Below, in pieces: positions 1 through 12,084 of a DNA stretch of 64,000 nt. How positions within the stretch are numbered: position 1 is the first letter of the stretch; every line of letters starts with the position of its first letter. The notes beneath the pieces were generated by a model that was not told the origin of the DNA, ran no database searches, and saw only the letters and a program-made list of their open reading frames with translations. Location: assembly GCF_015355755.1 (NCBI RefSeq), contig NZ_JACVEE010000002.1, positions 372,001 to 436,000 on the forward strand. Direction: 5' to 3'. This DNA is from Nocardia sp. XZ_19_385. GTDB lineage: Bacteria; Actinomycetota; Actinomycetes; Mycobacteriales; Mycobacteriaceae. The position numbers were made by a program, and so were the translations under genes.

Positions 1-217
1 CGTTCTCCAGGGTGGTGATCGTGGACTTGCGATCCTCGGCGACCGCGACCTGGTAGGCGACCTCCTTGAAGCTGCCCCGCAGGTCGAGCGGGCTGTCGTC
101 GACCGGGCTGACCTGCGCGGGCGGCGCGGGCGCCGGCTCGGCGTGCACCACCCCACTCGCCAGGCCCGTGGCCGCCAAGGTCAGAATTGCGGTGGCGGTA
201 ATTCTGCTGATCCTCAT
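1..217 (-). CDS. Secreted protein of unknown function, N-terminal part
   Basis: Read on the minus strand from an ATG at 217 and open to the left edge, so the C-terminus lies outside the window. A GGGAAG ribosome binding site sits about 5 nt before the ATG. The first 28 or so residues form a typical Sec signal peptide: MRISR, a hydrophobic run ILTLAATGLASGVV, then an AxA-like cut at VHA-EP. The mature part begins with a Pro/Ala-rich stretch and continues with SPLDLRGSFKEVAYQ. I do not recognise the family. It is divergent from the ArsR gene at 386. Confidence 0.72.
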   Translation of the reverse strand, partial: MRISRITATAILTLAATGLASGVVHAEPAPAPPAQVSPVDDSPLDLRGSFKEVAYQVAVAEDRKSTITTLEN

Positions 218-349
218 AAGTACTTCCCGTAGCGCCAGTTCGTCCGTACGAAGATACCGGCCGCACGCCGACTTCAGCAGGGCTAGAAGCTGTTTGACGC
301 ATTGATGCCCACACCGTGGCAGTAGGCCGACACCTTGGTCGACACCCTA

Positions 350-395
350 TTGACATCGGCAGCATGCCGCGCAACACTGAACTAGATGGTTCAGT
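350..395 (+). promoter_or_regulatory. ArsR promoter with palindromic operator over the start codon
   Basis: TTGACA at 350-355 is a perfect -35 box; 17 bp downstream lies AACACT (373-378), a weak -10, which places transcription start at or next to the ATG at 386. A perfect inverted repeat, ACTGAAC-TAGATG-GTTCAGT, spans 376-395 and includes the start codon. This arrangement suits an autorepressing ArsR dimer on a leaderless mRNA. The palindrome is seen directly; its role is inferred. Confidence 0.6.
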
Positions 396-718
396 ATGAC
401 TTCCTAGGCGCATCATTCGCGGCGCTCGCGGATCCCACTCGCAGAGGGATCCTGGAGCACCTCGGGCGTGGGCCCGCGTCCGTCACCGAGCTGGCTGAAC
501 GCTTCGAGATGACACTTACCGGCATCAAGAAGCACCTGCAGCTGCTGGAGGACGCGGGCATGATCGTCACCGAAAAACGCGGCCGAGTCCGGTACTGCCA
601 GCTCGGAGAGGACATTTTCAACCGCGAAGTGGCGTGGCTGCAGAACTATCGGCGCATGGTGGAAGCCCGGATGGACCGTCTCGGTGAATTTCTCGAGCGA
701 ACGGAGCACAACCAATGA
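386..718 (+). CDS. ArsR-family winged-helix transcriptional regulator
   Basis: A 110-residue single-domain regulator. The fold begins with the family hallmark ALADPTRRGIL near residue 14, followed by the recognition-helix segment LTGIKKHLQLLEDAGMI and the wing EKRGRVRYC. No Cys metal-binding motif (CxC/ELCVCDL type) is present, so it is the ArsR-like subtype typically paired with an AHSA1 gene rather than a metal sensor. It overlaps the next gene by 4 bp (ATGA), so the two are translationally coupled. A palindrome covering its own start codon suggests autorepression. The ligand is unknown. Confidence 0.9.
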   Translation: MVQYDFLGASFAALADPTRRGILEHLGRGPASVTELAERFEMTLTGIKKHLQLLEDAGMIVTEKRGRVRYCQLGEDIFNREVAWLQNYRRMVEARMDRLGEFLERTEHNQ

Positions 719-1188
719 GCACACCTACGAAAGACGTCGTCGTCACCACCACCGGCGATCGAGACTGCCACGTCGAGCGCATCTTCGACGCCCCACTCGA
801 TCGCGTGTGGGCCGCCTACAGCCGGGTCGAGCAGCTGGCCCAGTGGTGGGGCCGGGGTCACCAGCTCGATATCGAGCGCTGGGAATTCCGCAAAGGCGGG
901 CATTGGCGCTTCGTCGAACATTCCGACGGCGACACCCACGGCTTCGAGGGACGGTTCCGGGAGATCACCCCGCGGGAACGGATCGTGCAGTCCTTCGAAT
1001 GGGACGGCATGCCCGCCCACATCACCATCGACACCACGACCTTCGTCGACCTCGGCGACGGTCGTACGAAGGTGGTCACCGACAGCCTCTTCCACACTCA
1101 GGAAGAACGCGACGGGATGCTGGGCTCCGGCATGGAAGCCGGGATGACCGAGAGCTACCTGGCGCTGGATCGACTGCTGGCGGCCTGA
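715..1188 (+). CDS. SRPBCC/AHSA1-domain protein
   Basis: A 157-residue protein of the START-like AHSA1 (activator of Hsp90 ATPase homologue) family. Typical features are the opening strand VERIFDAPLDRVWAAYSRVEQLAQWWG, the central FEGRFREITPRERIVQSFEW, and a C-terminal helix with MEAGMTESYLALDRLL. The fold forms a hydrophobic ligand cavity; bacterial members coupled to ArsR genes mostly lack an assigned ligand. Its ATG lies inside the end of the ArsR gene (ATGA overlap), so it is probably co-expressed with, and controlled by, that regulator. Confidence 0.88.
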   Translation: MSTPTKDVVVTTTGDRDCHVERIFDAPLDRVWAAYSRVEQLAQWWGRGHQLDIERWEFRKGGHWRFVEHSDGDTHGFEGRFREITPRERIVQSFEWDGMPAHITIDTTTFVDLGDGRTKVVTDSLFHTQEERDGMLGSGMEAGMTESYLALDRLLAA

Positions 1189-1203
1189 GCCGCGCGGGCA
1201 CGG

Positions 1204-1238
1204 TTCGGCCTCCACCCGAAACGGGGACGGAGGCCGAA
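1204..1238. terminator. Hairpin terminator between convergent genes
   Basis: TTCGGCCTCC (1204-1213) pairs with GGAGGCCGAA (1229-1238) around a 15-nt loop, in the 72-bp gap between the AHSA1 gene (+) and the pirin gene (-). There is no clear U tract; a bidirectional terminator is the likely role. Confidence 0.55.
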
Positions 1239-1260
1239 TGCCCGTGCGCAGCAGCTGAAT

Positions 1261-2253
1261 TCAGGTATGGTCCGCGCCGGCGACGCGGCGCTTGCGCGGC
1301 TTCAGATGCAGAGCGGGCAGCGGCGGAGCCGGGATGCGCTGGTCCGGAGTATGACCCGCGATGTCCGGGAACCGCTCGACATTGCGGTCCTCCCAGTCGT
1401 TTCGGGCCGTGACGATCTCTTCGTGGCTGCGGCCCACGAAGTTCCACCACATCACCAGTTCCTCGCCGAACGGCTCGCCGCCGATCAGCAGAAAATGCGC
1501 GCCCGCAGCGGTGTTGAGCCGCAGTTCTTTTCGTTCGGTGCCCAGGTAGAGCAACGGGCCCGGGGCGAGTTCGATACCCTCGATCGTCGCGTCGCCCTCG
1601 ATCAGCATCACCGCATGCTCGAAACCCGGGTTCAGTGGCAGCGTGATCTCGGCGCCCGGCTCCACCCGGACATCGGCGCCGATGATCGGGGTGTACGCCC
1701 GCGCCGGTGAGGTGCGGCCCGCGAGCGAACCGATCAACACGATCGCCTGGACGCCTACGGCCCGATACACCGGCAGGTCGCGATGCTGTTCGAAGTGCGG
1801 TTCGACCTGTGTCGCGTTGCCGGGCAACGCGATCCAGAGCTGCAAGCCGTGACTGGCCGGTGCATCCGGGGAGTAGTACTCCGAATGCGCGATCCCGCGT
1901 CCCGAAGTCATCAGGTTCAGCTGGCCGGGGTGGATCTCGGCATCCGAGCCGACCGAATCGCGATGCCGGATCTGGCCGGTGAACGGCCAGGTCACCGTCT
2001 GCAGCCCGATGTGCGGGTGCGGATCGATATCCGGCGGCGCATCGGTCTTGGTGACTGTCGGCGAACCGAAATGGTCGAAGAAGCACCACGCGCCGACCGT
2101 CGGCAGATCCCGTTGCGGCAGTACACGTTCGACGAACACGCCCCGCACCCCGCCCAACGGCACCTCACGCGCCGGAAACAGCTCGGTGACCGGGCCGGGC
2201 CCCGCGGAGGGCTCGCAAAGCTGCTCCGCGGGATGCTCTTCCAGATCACTCAC
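1261..2253 (-). CDS. Pirin family protein
   Basis: A 330-residue bicupin of the pirin family (quercetinase-like in some members, redox or transcription cofactor in others). The N-terminal cupin carries the pirin signature HPHIGLQTVTW with metal-ligand histidines, then SGRGIAHSE; the C-terminal cupin holds PGAEITLPLNPGFEHAVMLIEG and LLIGGEPFGE. I chose the GTG at 2253 (VSDLEEHPAEQL) because the upstream codons lie within the 80-bp repeat. A GAGG sequence supplied by that repeat lies 7 nt before the GTG. It is transcribed with the AhpD-GNAT gene upstream. Confidence 0.88.
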   Translation of the reverse strand: MSDLEEHPAEQLCEPSAGPGPVTELFPAREVPLGGVRGVFVERVLPQRDLPTVGAWCFFDHFGSPTVTKTDAPPDIDPHPHIGLQTVTWPFTGQIRHRDSVGSDAEIHPGQLNLMTSGRGIAHSEYYSPDAPASHGLQLWIALPGNATQVEPHFEQHRDLPVYRAVGVQAIVLIGSLAGRTSPARAYTPIIGADVRVEPGAEITLPLNPGFEHAVMLIEGDATIEGIELAPGPLLYLGTERKELRLNTAAGAHFLLIGGEPFGEELVMWWNFVGRSHEEIVTARNDWEDRNVERFPDIAGHTPDQRIPAPPLPALHLKPRKRRVAGADHT

Positions 2254-2330
2254 GACTGCGCCTCGCTGACGCTCAGCTCCGTCGCGAGCGAGCACGCTGC
2301 GCCGATGGTTCGCTCGCTGCGCTCACTCAC
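2251..2330 (-). repeat. 80-bp coupling-cassette repeat, copy A
   Basis: One of three related 80-bp sequences in the window, all in gene orientation and all ending exactly on a start codon, here the GTG of the pirin gene. It carries GCGAGG as ribosome binding site 7 nt before that GTG. It encodes a 26-codon micro-ORF (GTG at 2330, stop TGA at 2252-2250) whose stop overlaps the pirin start. CGTGAGTGA occurs at both ends, so removing one unit would fuse the GNAT stop and pirin start into an 8-bp overlap. The micro-ORF ends SVSEAQS, against SASEAQS in copy C. Confidence 0.85.
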
Positions 2331-3117
2331 GAGTGACACCCTTGCCAACAACGTGCGCGTCGTACTCCGGATGCTTCTCCAAGTAGGCCTTGGTGAACGG
2401 GCACAGCGGCCGGATCACCCGCTCCAGCTCGATCGTGTCCTCGATGGCCGCCTTGGCCAGTACCTTCCCGAGCCCCTTGCCCGCGAACGCGTCGTCGATC
2501 TCGGTGTGGGTGAATACGGTTTCGTCGCCGCGCTCTTCGTACTCGGCGAACCCCGCGAGCTTCCCGTCGTAGGAGATCTCGTACCGCTTCTTCTCGGCGT
2601 TGCGGGCGACCGTGGCCTCGGGCGTCGAATCAGTCATGTGCTGCTCCTTCTGTGCTCGTACCGGGTGACTGCTCATGATGGAAACGCGGTTGAACGCGGC
2701 GATCGTCGTCGCCACCCAGATCACGGCGGACATCTGCTCATCGGAAAGATATCGGCGCGCAAAAGCGTACTCGCGCGCCATCGCCGCCTCGTCCGGCAAC
2801 TCTGTGGTGATCTCGGCCAGCGCCAGTGCCGCTTGCTCCCGCTCGCTGAACAACTCGGTGCGCCGCCAAGCCGGCAGAACCGCCAGCTCCTGCTCGGTCG
2901 CCCCCGCCGCGAGCGCCGCCCGATGATGCACGTCCAAGCAGGTAGCGCACCCGTCGATCTGCGACACCCGCACATTGACCAGCTCGATCAACCTGCGATC
3001 CAGCCCCGCCGCGGCCCCCGCCGCCCGCACCTGCGCCGCCACACCCGTCAGCGCGCGGAACACCTGCGGATGCTGCTTATCGATCCAGACGCGACGTTCG
3101 GAAACCAACGACTCCAT
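2323..3117 (-). CDS. Fused AhpD-like (carboxymuconolactone decarboxylase) and GNAT-type protein
   Basis: 264 residues in one uninterrupted frame. Residues 1-150 are an AhpD/CMD alkylhydroperoxidase-like helical domain with the redox motif CATC and a following His (C57, C60, H64). Residues 161-264 are a small GNAT-like acetyltransferase of the YidJ/NATD1 type (ISYDGKLAGFAEYEERGDETVFTHTEI, then GKGLGKVLAKAAIED). These are normally separate proteins. At residue 161 there is an ATG (2637) preceded by a strong AAGGAG site 7 nt upstream, so a free 104-residue GNAT protein may also be made. The stop lies at the edge of the 80-bp repeat leading into pirin. Confidence 0.82.
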   Translation of the reverse strand: MESLVSERRVWIDKQHPQVFRALTGVAAQVRAAGAAAGLDRRLIELVNVRVSQIDGCATCLDVHHRAALAAGATEQELAVLPAWRRTELFSEREQAALALAEITTELPDEAAMAREYAFARRYLSDEQMSAVIWVATTIAAFNRVSIMSSHPVRAQKEQHMTDSTPEATVARNAEKKRYEISYDGKLAGFAEYEERGDETVFTHTEIDDAFAGKGLGKVLAKAAIEDTIELERVIRPLCPFTKAYLEKHPEYDAHVVGKGVTRE

Positions 3118-3184
3118 GCCCGAATAACCGGCACGACAATGGAATTGTTCCGGACTGCAGTCCGGATCACTCAGGCAACGTCGG

Positions 3185-3805
3185 CTACCGCTGTGGCCCG
3201 CTCACGAGACGATCGAGGTCGACGCTGAGCGGGCAGGGCAGATCGGTGGTGTAGATCCCGGTCACCTCGCCATTGTCGAGGTAGCCGAGTTCCTCGGTGA
3301 GCCGCAACGGCAACAAACTGGCGGGCGGATCCAGATCGATGATCCAGTAGTGCCGAATGCCGGCATCGGCGAATTCACTGCGCTTGACCTTGTAATCCAT
3401 GCGTCGGGAACTCGGCGACACCACCTCGACCACAAGGTGGACATCCGAGGCGCGCAGCACGCCGCCTTTCTCGTCGATCCTGTCGACCGCACTGGCATCC
3501 ACCACCACGAGATCAGGACGACGGACGGTCGCCGGATCGCTCTCGGATACGAGTTCGAGGTCGATATCGACATCCGGCACTGAAGCAAGTCCGGGAGGTA
3601 GTTGCAGCTCGAGTTGATAGTTGAGTCTGCTGGCGAACATGTTGTGCCGAGGCTTCGGCGACGGAGACATCACGAGAACCCCCTCCTGCAGTTCCCAGCG
3701 GAACTGATCGTCCTCGCCGAGTGCCAGGAAGTCGGAGATAGTCAAAGGGTGCCTCGACGCGATGGCGTCAGACCCCCGTCGCTCCGGTTCAGGAAGTGCC
3801 GTCAC
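3185..3805 (-). CDS. Uma2 family (putative PD-(D/E)XK) endonuclease
   Basis: 206 residues from a GTG at 3805 with GAAGGAG 5 nt upstream; a longer frame to 3928 lacks a ribosome binding site. The Uma2 (DUF820) pattern is complete: MSPSPKPRHNMFASRL, the acidic RRPDLVVVD, the core LVVEVVSPSSRRMDYKVKRSEFADAGIRHYWIID, and a Pro/Leu-rich tail. The fold is a restriction-like nuclease; biological roles of these proteins are largely unknown. It stands alone beside rpoC with no transposase or toxin partner. Confidence 0.85.
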   Translation of the reverse strand: MTALPEPERRGSDAIASRHPLTISDFLALGEDDQFRWELQEGVLVMSPSPKPRHNMFASRLNYQLELQLPPGLASVPDVDIDLELVSESDPATVRRPDLVVVDASAVDRIDEKGGVLRASDVHLVVEVVSPSSRRMDYKVKRSEFADAGIRHYWIIDLDPPASLLPLRLTEELGYLDNGEVTGIYTTDLPCPLSVDLDRLVSGPQR

Positions 3806-3928
3806 TCTCACTCCTTCGCTCGCCCGACCCCGCACTCGACTCAAGTGTCCCACGCAAGGTACTCCGCGGAGCAGAGGCGGATGATCGATACCGCAATCAG
3901 CCCGCAATCGGTCGGCCCCGGAACGCAC

Positions 3929-3960
3929 TTCGGCCCCCGCTCCGAGGAGCGGGGGCCGAA
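3929..3960 (-). terminator. Terminator of the rpoB-rpoC transcript
   Basis: A perfect 14-bp stem (TTCGGCCCCCGCTC at 3929-3942 with its complement at 3947-3960) and a 4-nt loop, starting 20 bp beyond the rpoC stop. No U run follows, which is usual for actinobacterial terminators. Confidence 0.72.
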
Positions 3961-3980
3961 AGCGCTTGCCTACCTACCGA

Positions 3981-6900
3981 TTACCGGTAGTCGCTGAAAC
4001 CGTAATCGTCCAGCGGCACCGCGGCACCGGTGGAGGCGCCGAAGCTGTCCGGGCTGTAGTAGGTGTCGTCGTAGGACGGCACCGCGTACGCGGCCTGGCG
4101 GGCTTCCTCGGTCGGCTGCACCTGGATGTTGCGGTAGCGGTTGATACCGGTACCGGCCGGGATCAGCTTGCCGATGATCACGTTTTCCTTGAGGCCGATG
4201 AGCTTGTCGGAGCGGCAGTTGATGGCCGCGTCCGTCAGAACTCGAGTGGTCTCCTGGAACGACGCCGCCGACAGCCACGAATCGGTGGCCAGCGACGCCT
4301 TGGTGATACCCATCAGCACCGGGCGACCCGAGGCCGGCTCGCCGCCCTCGGCGACGACCCGACGGTTGGAGGCTTCGAACTCGGCGCGCTCGGTGAGCGA
4401 GCCGGGCAGGAACTCCGTGGCGCCCGAATCGATGATCGTGACGCGCCGCAGCATCTGCCGCACGATGACCTCGATGTGCTTGTCGTGGATCGACACACCC
4501 TGCGAGCGGTAGACCTCCTGGACCTCGTGGACCAGGTGGACCTGCACCTGACGGGGGCCCATCACGCGCAGCACCTCGTGCGGATCCGCCGCGCCTTCCA
4601 GCAGCTGCTGGCCGACCTCGACGTGATCACCATCGGAGAGCAGACGCTCGGTGCCGTCGTCGTGCTTGAACACACGCAGACGCTGCCGCTTCGAGAGCTT
4701 GTCGTAGACAACCTCTTCGCTACCGTCATCCGGGATGATGGTGATCTTGTAGAAGCGGTCGTCGTCTTCCATCCGCACGCGGCCGGAGATCTCCGCGATC
4801 GGCGCCTTGCCCTTGGGCACACGAGCTTCGAAGAGCTCCTGCACACGAGGCAGACCGCCGGTGATGTCATCGCCCGCGACACCACCCTGGTGGAAGGTAC
4901 GCATGGTCAGCTGGGTACCCGGCTCACCGATGGACTGCGCGGCGACGATACCGACGGCCTCGCCGATGTCGACCAGCTTGCCGGTCGCCATGGAGCGGCC
5001 GTAGCAGGTCGCACACACGCCGGTGCCAGTGGTGCAGGTCAGCACGGAGCGGACCTTCACCTCGGTGATGCCGGCGCCGAGCAGCGCGTCCAGCGCCGGG
5101 TCGCCGAGATCGGCGCCCTTCGCCACGACGACATTGCCCTTGGCGTCGACCGCGTCGGTCGCGAGTGTCCGTGCGTAGGTGGAGGTTTCCACGTGCGCAT
5201 CCCGGATCAGAGTGCCGTCGGCCATCTTCTCCGCGATCGGCACCACGATGCCGCGCTCGGTGCCACAGTCGTGCTCGCGCACGATGACGTCCTGCGAGAC
5301 GTCCACCAGACGACGGGTCAGGTAACCCGAGTCGGCGGTACGCAGCGCGGTGTCGGCCAGACCCTTACGGGCACCGTGGGTGTTGATGAAGTACTCGAGA
5401 ACGGTCAGGCCCTCACGGAACGAGGACTTGATCGGCCGCGGGATGAACTCACCCTTCGGGTTGGTAACCAGGCCCTTCATACCGGCGAGGGTACGAGTCT
5501 GGGTGAAGTTACCGGTCGCGCCCGACTCGACGATCGTGATGATCGGGTTGTCCGGCGGGTAGTGCGCCCGCAGCGCCGTACCAACCTCTTCGGTCGCTTC
5601 CTGCCAGATCTTGACCAGGGCGTTGTTGCGCTCCTGGTGATCCAAAGCACCACGCTGGTACTTCTTCTCGATCTGATCGGCCTGCGCCTCGTAGCGCTCC
5701 ATGATCTCGGTCTTCTCCGGCGGAACCAGAACGTCCGTCATCGAGACCGTGACACCCGAGCGGGTGGCCCAGTAGAAGCCCGCGTCCTTCAGCTTGTCGA
5801 CGGTCTGCGCCACGACAATCATCGGGTAACGCTCGGCCAGATCGTTGATGATCGTGGCCTGACGCTTCTTCGGCATCTGCTCGTTGATGAACGCGTAGTC
5901 CGCGGGCAGCAACTCGTTGAACAGCACGCGACCCAGGGTGGTCTCGGCGGTCCACGCTTCGCCGCGCTTCCAGCCGTCCGGGAAGCGCTCGTCCTCGATG
6001 TCCTTCGGCGGACGCTGCTCGGTCAGACGCACCTTGATCAGCGAACGCACGGTCAGCTCGTCACGGTCGACGGCCATCTGCGCCTCGGCCGGCGAGGAGT
6101 ACACGCCGAATTCCGCGTTGTTCTTGCCGGCCGGCTTGTACTCGCCCTTGGCGCCCTCGACGAGGCGGGTCAGGTAGTACAGGCCGGTCACCATGTCCAG
6201 ACGGGGCATGGCCAGCGGGCGGCCGGAGGCCGGCGACAGGATGTTGTTCGAGGACAGCATCAGGATGCGGGCCTCGGCCTGCGCCTCCGCGGACAGCGGA
6301 AGGTGCACGGCCATCTGGTCACCGTCGAAGTCGGCGTTGAACGCTTCACAGACGAGCGGGTGCAGCTGGATCGCCTTGCCCTCGACAAGCTGCGGCTCGA
6401 AAGCCTGGATGCCGAGGCGGTGCAGGGTGGGCGCACGGTTCAGCAGCACCGGGTGCTCGGCGATGACCTCTTCGAGGACATCCCACACCTGGGGACGCTG
6501 ACGCTCGACCATCCGCTTGGCGGACTTGATGTTCTGCGCGTGGTTCAGATCGACCAGGCGCTTCATCACGAACGGCTTGAACAGCTCGAGCGCCATCAGC
6601 TTCGGCAGACCACACTGGTGCAGCTTCAGCTGCGGACCGACGACGATGACCGAACGGCCCGAGTAGTCGACGCGCTTACCGAGCAGGTTCTGACGGAAAC
6701 GACCCTGCTTGCCCTTGAGTAGATCGCTCAGGGACTTCAGCGGGCGGTTACCCGGACCGGTGACCGGACGGCCACGGCGGCCGTTGTCGAACAGCGCGTC
6801 CACGGACTCCTGCAGCATCCGCTTCTCGTTGTTGACGATGATCTCGGGCGCACCCAGATCGATCAGTCGCTTGAGGCGGTTGTTGCGGTTGATCACGCGG

Positions 6901-7934
6901 CGGTAGAGATCGTTCAGGTCGGAGGTCGCGAAGCGGCCACCGTCGAGCTGAACCATCGGACGCAGCTCCGGCGGGATCACCGGTACGGCGTCGAGCACCA
7001 TGCCCATCGGCGAGTTGCCGTTGGTCTGGAAGGCGGCGACGACCTTGAGCCGCTTGAGCGCGCGCAGCTTCTTCTGGCCCTTACCGCTGCGGATGGTCTC
7101 CCGCAGGTTCTCGGCCTCGGCGTGGATGTCGAAGTTCTCCATCAGCTTCTGGATGGACTCCGCACCCATGGCGCCGGTGAAGTATTCGCCGTAGCGGTCG
7201 ACCAGCTCGCGGTAGAGCACCTCATCGACGATGAGCTGCTTGACCGACAGCTTGGTGAAGGTGGTCCAGATCTCGTCGAGACGATCCAGCTCACGCTGCG
7301 ACCGGTCGCGCAGCTGACGCATTTCGCGCTCGCCGCCGTCCTTGACCTTGCGGCGCACGTCGGACTTGGCACCCTCGGCCTCGAGCTCGGCCAGGTCGGC
7401 CTCGAGCTTCTGGGCGCGGGCCTCCAGGTCGGCGTCACGCTGATCGGCGACCGCCTTCTTCTCGACCTCCATCTCGGCCTCGAGGGTGCTGAGCTCGTTG
7501 TGGCGCAGCTCCTCGTCGACACCGACGATGACGTAGGCGGCGAAGTAGATGATCTTTTCCAGATCCTTCGGCGCCAGGTCGAGCAGGTAGCCCAAGCGCG
7601 ACGGAACGCCCTTGAAGTACCAGATGTGGGTAACCGGAGCGGCCAGCTCGATGTGGCCCATCCGCTCACGGCGCACCTTGGCGCGAGTGACCTCGACGCC
7701 ACAGCGCTCACAGATGATGCCCTTGAAGCGGACACGCTTGTACTTACCGCAGTAGCACTCCCAGTCCCGGGTAGGACCGAAGATCTTCTCGCAGAAGAGT
7801 CCGTCCTTCTCCGGCTTGAGCGTGCGGTAGTTGATGGTTTCCGGCTTCTTGACCTCGCCGAAGGACCACTGCCGAATGTCGTCGGCGGAGGCAAGGCCGA
7901 TCCGGAGTTCATCGAAGAAGTTGACGTCTAGCAC
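3981..7934 (-). CDS. rpoC: DNA-directed RNA polymerase subunit beta'
   Basis: 1,317 residues, the usual length for Mycobacteriales. GTG start ([13 protein letters not shown]) with GGAAAGGAAG just upstream. Landmarks in order: the N-terminal zinc ribbon [20 protein letters not shown]; the actinobacterial insertion rich in charged coiled coil (residues 145-220); the catalytic Mg loop NADFDGDQM; the bridge/trigger region [18 protein letters not shown]; the second zinc site with C...[11 protein letters not shown]; and the C-terminal [12 protein letters not shown] and [19 protein letters not shown]. It builds the polymerase active site with RpoB. It is the last gene of the rpoBC unit, followed by a strong hairpin. 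Confidence 0.98.
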   Translation of the reverse strand: MLDVNFFDELRIGLASADDIRQWSFGEVKKPETINYRTLKPEKDGLFCEKIFGPTRDWECYCGKYKRVRFKGIICERCGVEVTRAKVRRERMGHIELAAPVTHIWYFKGVPSRLGYLLDLAPKDLEKIIYFAAYVIVGVDEELRHNELSTLEAEMEVEKKAVADQRDADLEARAQKLEADLAELEAEGAKSDVRRKVKDGGEREMRQLRDRSQRELDRLDEIWTTFTKLSVKQLIVDEVLYRELVDRYGEYFTGAMGAESIQKLMENFDIHAEAENLRETIRSGKGQKKLRALKRLKVVAAFQTNGNSPMGMVLDAVPVIPPELRPMVQLDGGRFATSDLNDLYRRVINRNNRLKRLIDLGAPEIIVNNEKRMLQESVDALFDNGRRGRPVTGPGNRPLKSLSDLLKGKQGRFRQNLLGKRVDYSGRSVIVVGPQLKLHQCGLPKLMALELFKPFVMKRLVDLNHAQNIKSAKRMVERQRPQVWDVLEEVIAEHPVLLNRAPTLHRLGIQAFEPQLVEGKAIQLHPLVCEAFNADFDGDQMAVHLPLSAEAQAEARILMLSSNNILSPASGRPLAMPRLDMVTGLYYLTRLVEGAKGEYKPAGKNNAEFGVYSSPAEAQMAVDRDELTVRSLIKVRLTEQRPPKDIEDERFPDGWKRGEAWTAETTLGRVLFNELLPADYAFINEQMPKKRQATIINDLAERYPMIVVAQTVDKLKDAGFYWATRSGVTVSMTDVLVPPEKTEIMERYEAQADQIEKKYQRGALDHQERNNALVKIWQEATEEVGTALRAHYPPDNPIITIVESGATGNFTQTRTLAGMKGLVTNPKGEFIPRPIKSSFREGLTVLEYFINTHGARKGLADTALRTADSGYLTRRLVDVSQDVIVREHDCGTERGIVVPIAEKMADGTLIRDAHVETSTYARTLATDAVDAKGNVVVAKGADLGDPALDALLGAGITEVKVRSVLTCTTGTGVCATCYGRSMATGKLVDIGEAVGIVAAQSIGEPGTQLTMRTFHQGGVAGDDITGGLPRVQELFEARVPKGKAPIAEISGRVRMEDDDRFYKITIIPDDGSEEVVYDKLSKRQRLRVFKHDDGTERLLSDGDHVEVGQQLLEGAADPHEVLRVMGPRQVQVHLVHEVQEVYRSQGVSIHDKHIEVIVRQMLRRVTIIDSGATEFLPGSLTERAEFEASNRRVVAEGGEPASGRPVLMGITKASLATDSWLSAASFQETTRVLTDAAINCRSDKLIGLKENVIIGKLIPAGTGINRYRNIQVQPTEEARQAAYAVPSYDDTYYSPDSFGASTGAAVPLDDYGFSDYR

Positions 7935-8001
7935 GTAACTTCCTTTCCCCTATTCGGGTCGAATTCGAGCAAAAAGTTCACTAGTCGGTGGAACGCGGAG
8001 C

Positions 8002-8030
8002 CGAATGCCGTTTGCGGGAAACGGCATTCG
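8002..8030 (-). promoter_or_regulatory. Hairpin in the rpoB-rpoC intercistronic gap
   Basis: CGAATGCCGTTT (8002-8013) and its exact complement (8019-8030) form a 12-bp stem with a 5-nt loop, 10 bp after the rpoB stop. No U run follows, so it is more likely an RNA processing, stability or partial-attenuation element than a full terminator, as rpoC must be transcribed through it. Confidence 0.55.
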
Positions 8031-8039
8031 ACCTACCGC

Positions 8040-11528
<3,489 letters not shown>

Positions 11529-11546
11529 GATGCGTCCTTCCAGCAC

Positions 11547-12084
11547 CTCACGCGCGCCGCGTGGTGGTCCGCGGCCGTCGCTTGCTTCTGCTACGAGTTC
11601 CGCTGGTCACAACCCGAACGAAACCCGAACAGGCAACAGCGGAAGTAACACCGGAAGGGGTGGAACTCACGTGTGCGAATCGAGGTATGGACAGGAGGCA
11701 GCCAGCGCAACGTCCAAAATTACACCACCTGACCGGGTGGTGTCAAAGCACACCGCCGCCGGGTGTGAAAATACCACCCGAACGAGCGTCCGCGTGGCTG
11801 GCGCGCCGGGTGCAAAACCGGCACGGGGCCGACCCCTTTCGAGCGACCGCGACGATCGCTCCGTGGAGCCGGTGGCACCGGCGCCGTGCTCGAATCGCTG
11901 GCTGCGTCGAGAGCAACGGGGCATCTGGAGCCACTGTGACAGCTGCCGCTGTTGTGAATAGCGTGACGGCTCCGGAGAAAACCGTCAAGTGCCAGGACCG
12001 ACCAGCCGGTTAATCGAGATCGCCTGCCCCGCTGGCTTATCCTGACCGTTTCGAGCGGCCCGCACGCCCGCTCCGGCTACCGGA
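11547..12084 (-). promoter_or_regulatory. rpoB upstream region, no protein-coding gene seen
   Basis: A 538-bp gap between the last mce-associated gene and rpoB. The open frames on either strand here show no recognisable protein and atypical residue content, so I treat them as chance frames. The gap holds the likely rpoB promoter near 11717-11746 and gives a 5' leader of about 180 nt. Two more A/T-rich patches (about 11760-11785 and 11945-11990) may be further promoters but do not match consensus well. Confidence 0.6.
11717..11746 (-). promoter_or_regulatory. Putative rpoBC promoter with palindrome in the spacer
   Basis: On the minus strand TTGACA (11746-11741) and TAATTT (11722-11717) are separated by 18 bp, a good housekeeping-sigma promoter. 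The spacer and box edges hold a perfect inverted repeat, ACACCACC-CGGTCA-GGTGGTGT (11722-11743), placed so a bound protein would block the promoter. The promoter call is inference from consensus; the symmetry is seen directly. Confidence 0.6.

Noticed and set aside
3185..3805. Mobile element or toxin system around the Uma2 nuclease
   Set aside because: No transposase, inverted repeats or partner gene; Uma2 genes are often solitary.
3966..6722. 918-residue plus-strand open frame opposite rpoC
   Set aside because: Shadow of rpoC caused by high GC; composition rich in His, Gly and Arg with no domain. The same applies to long frames opposite rpoB (8454-10223, 10233-11381).
11561..12013. Plus-strand frames in the rpoB upstream gap
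   Set aside because: No ribosome binding site or recognisable domain, and they cover the rpoB promoter.
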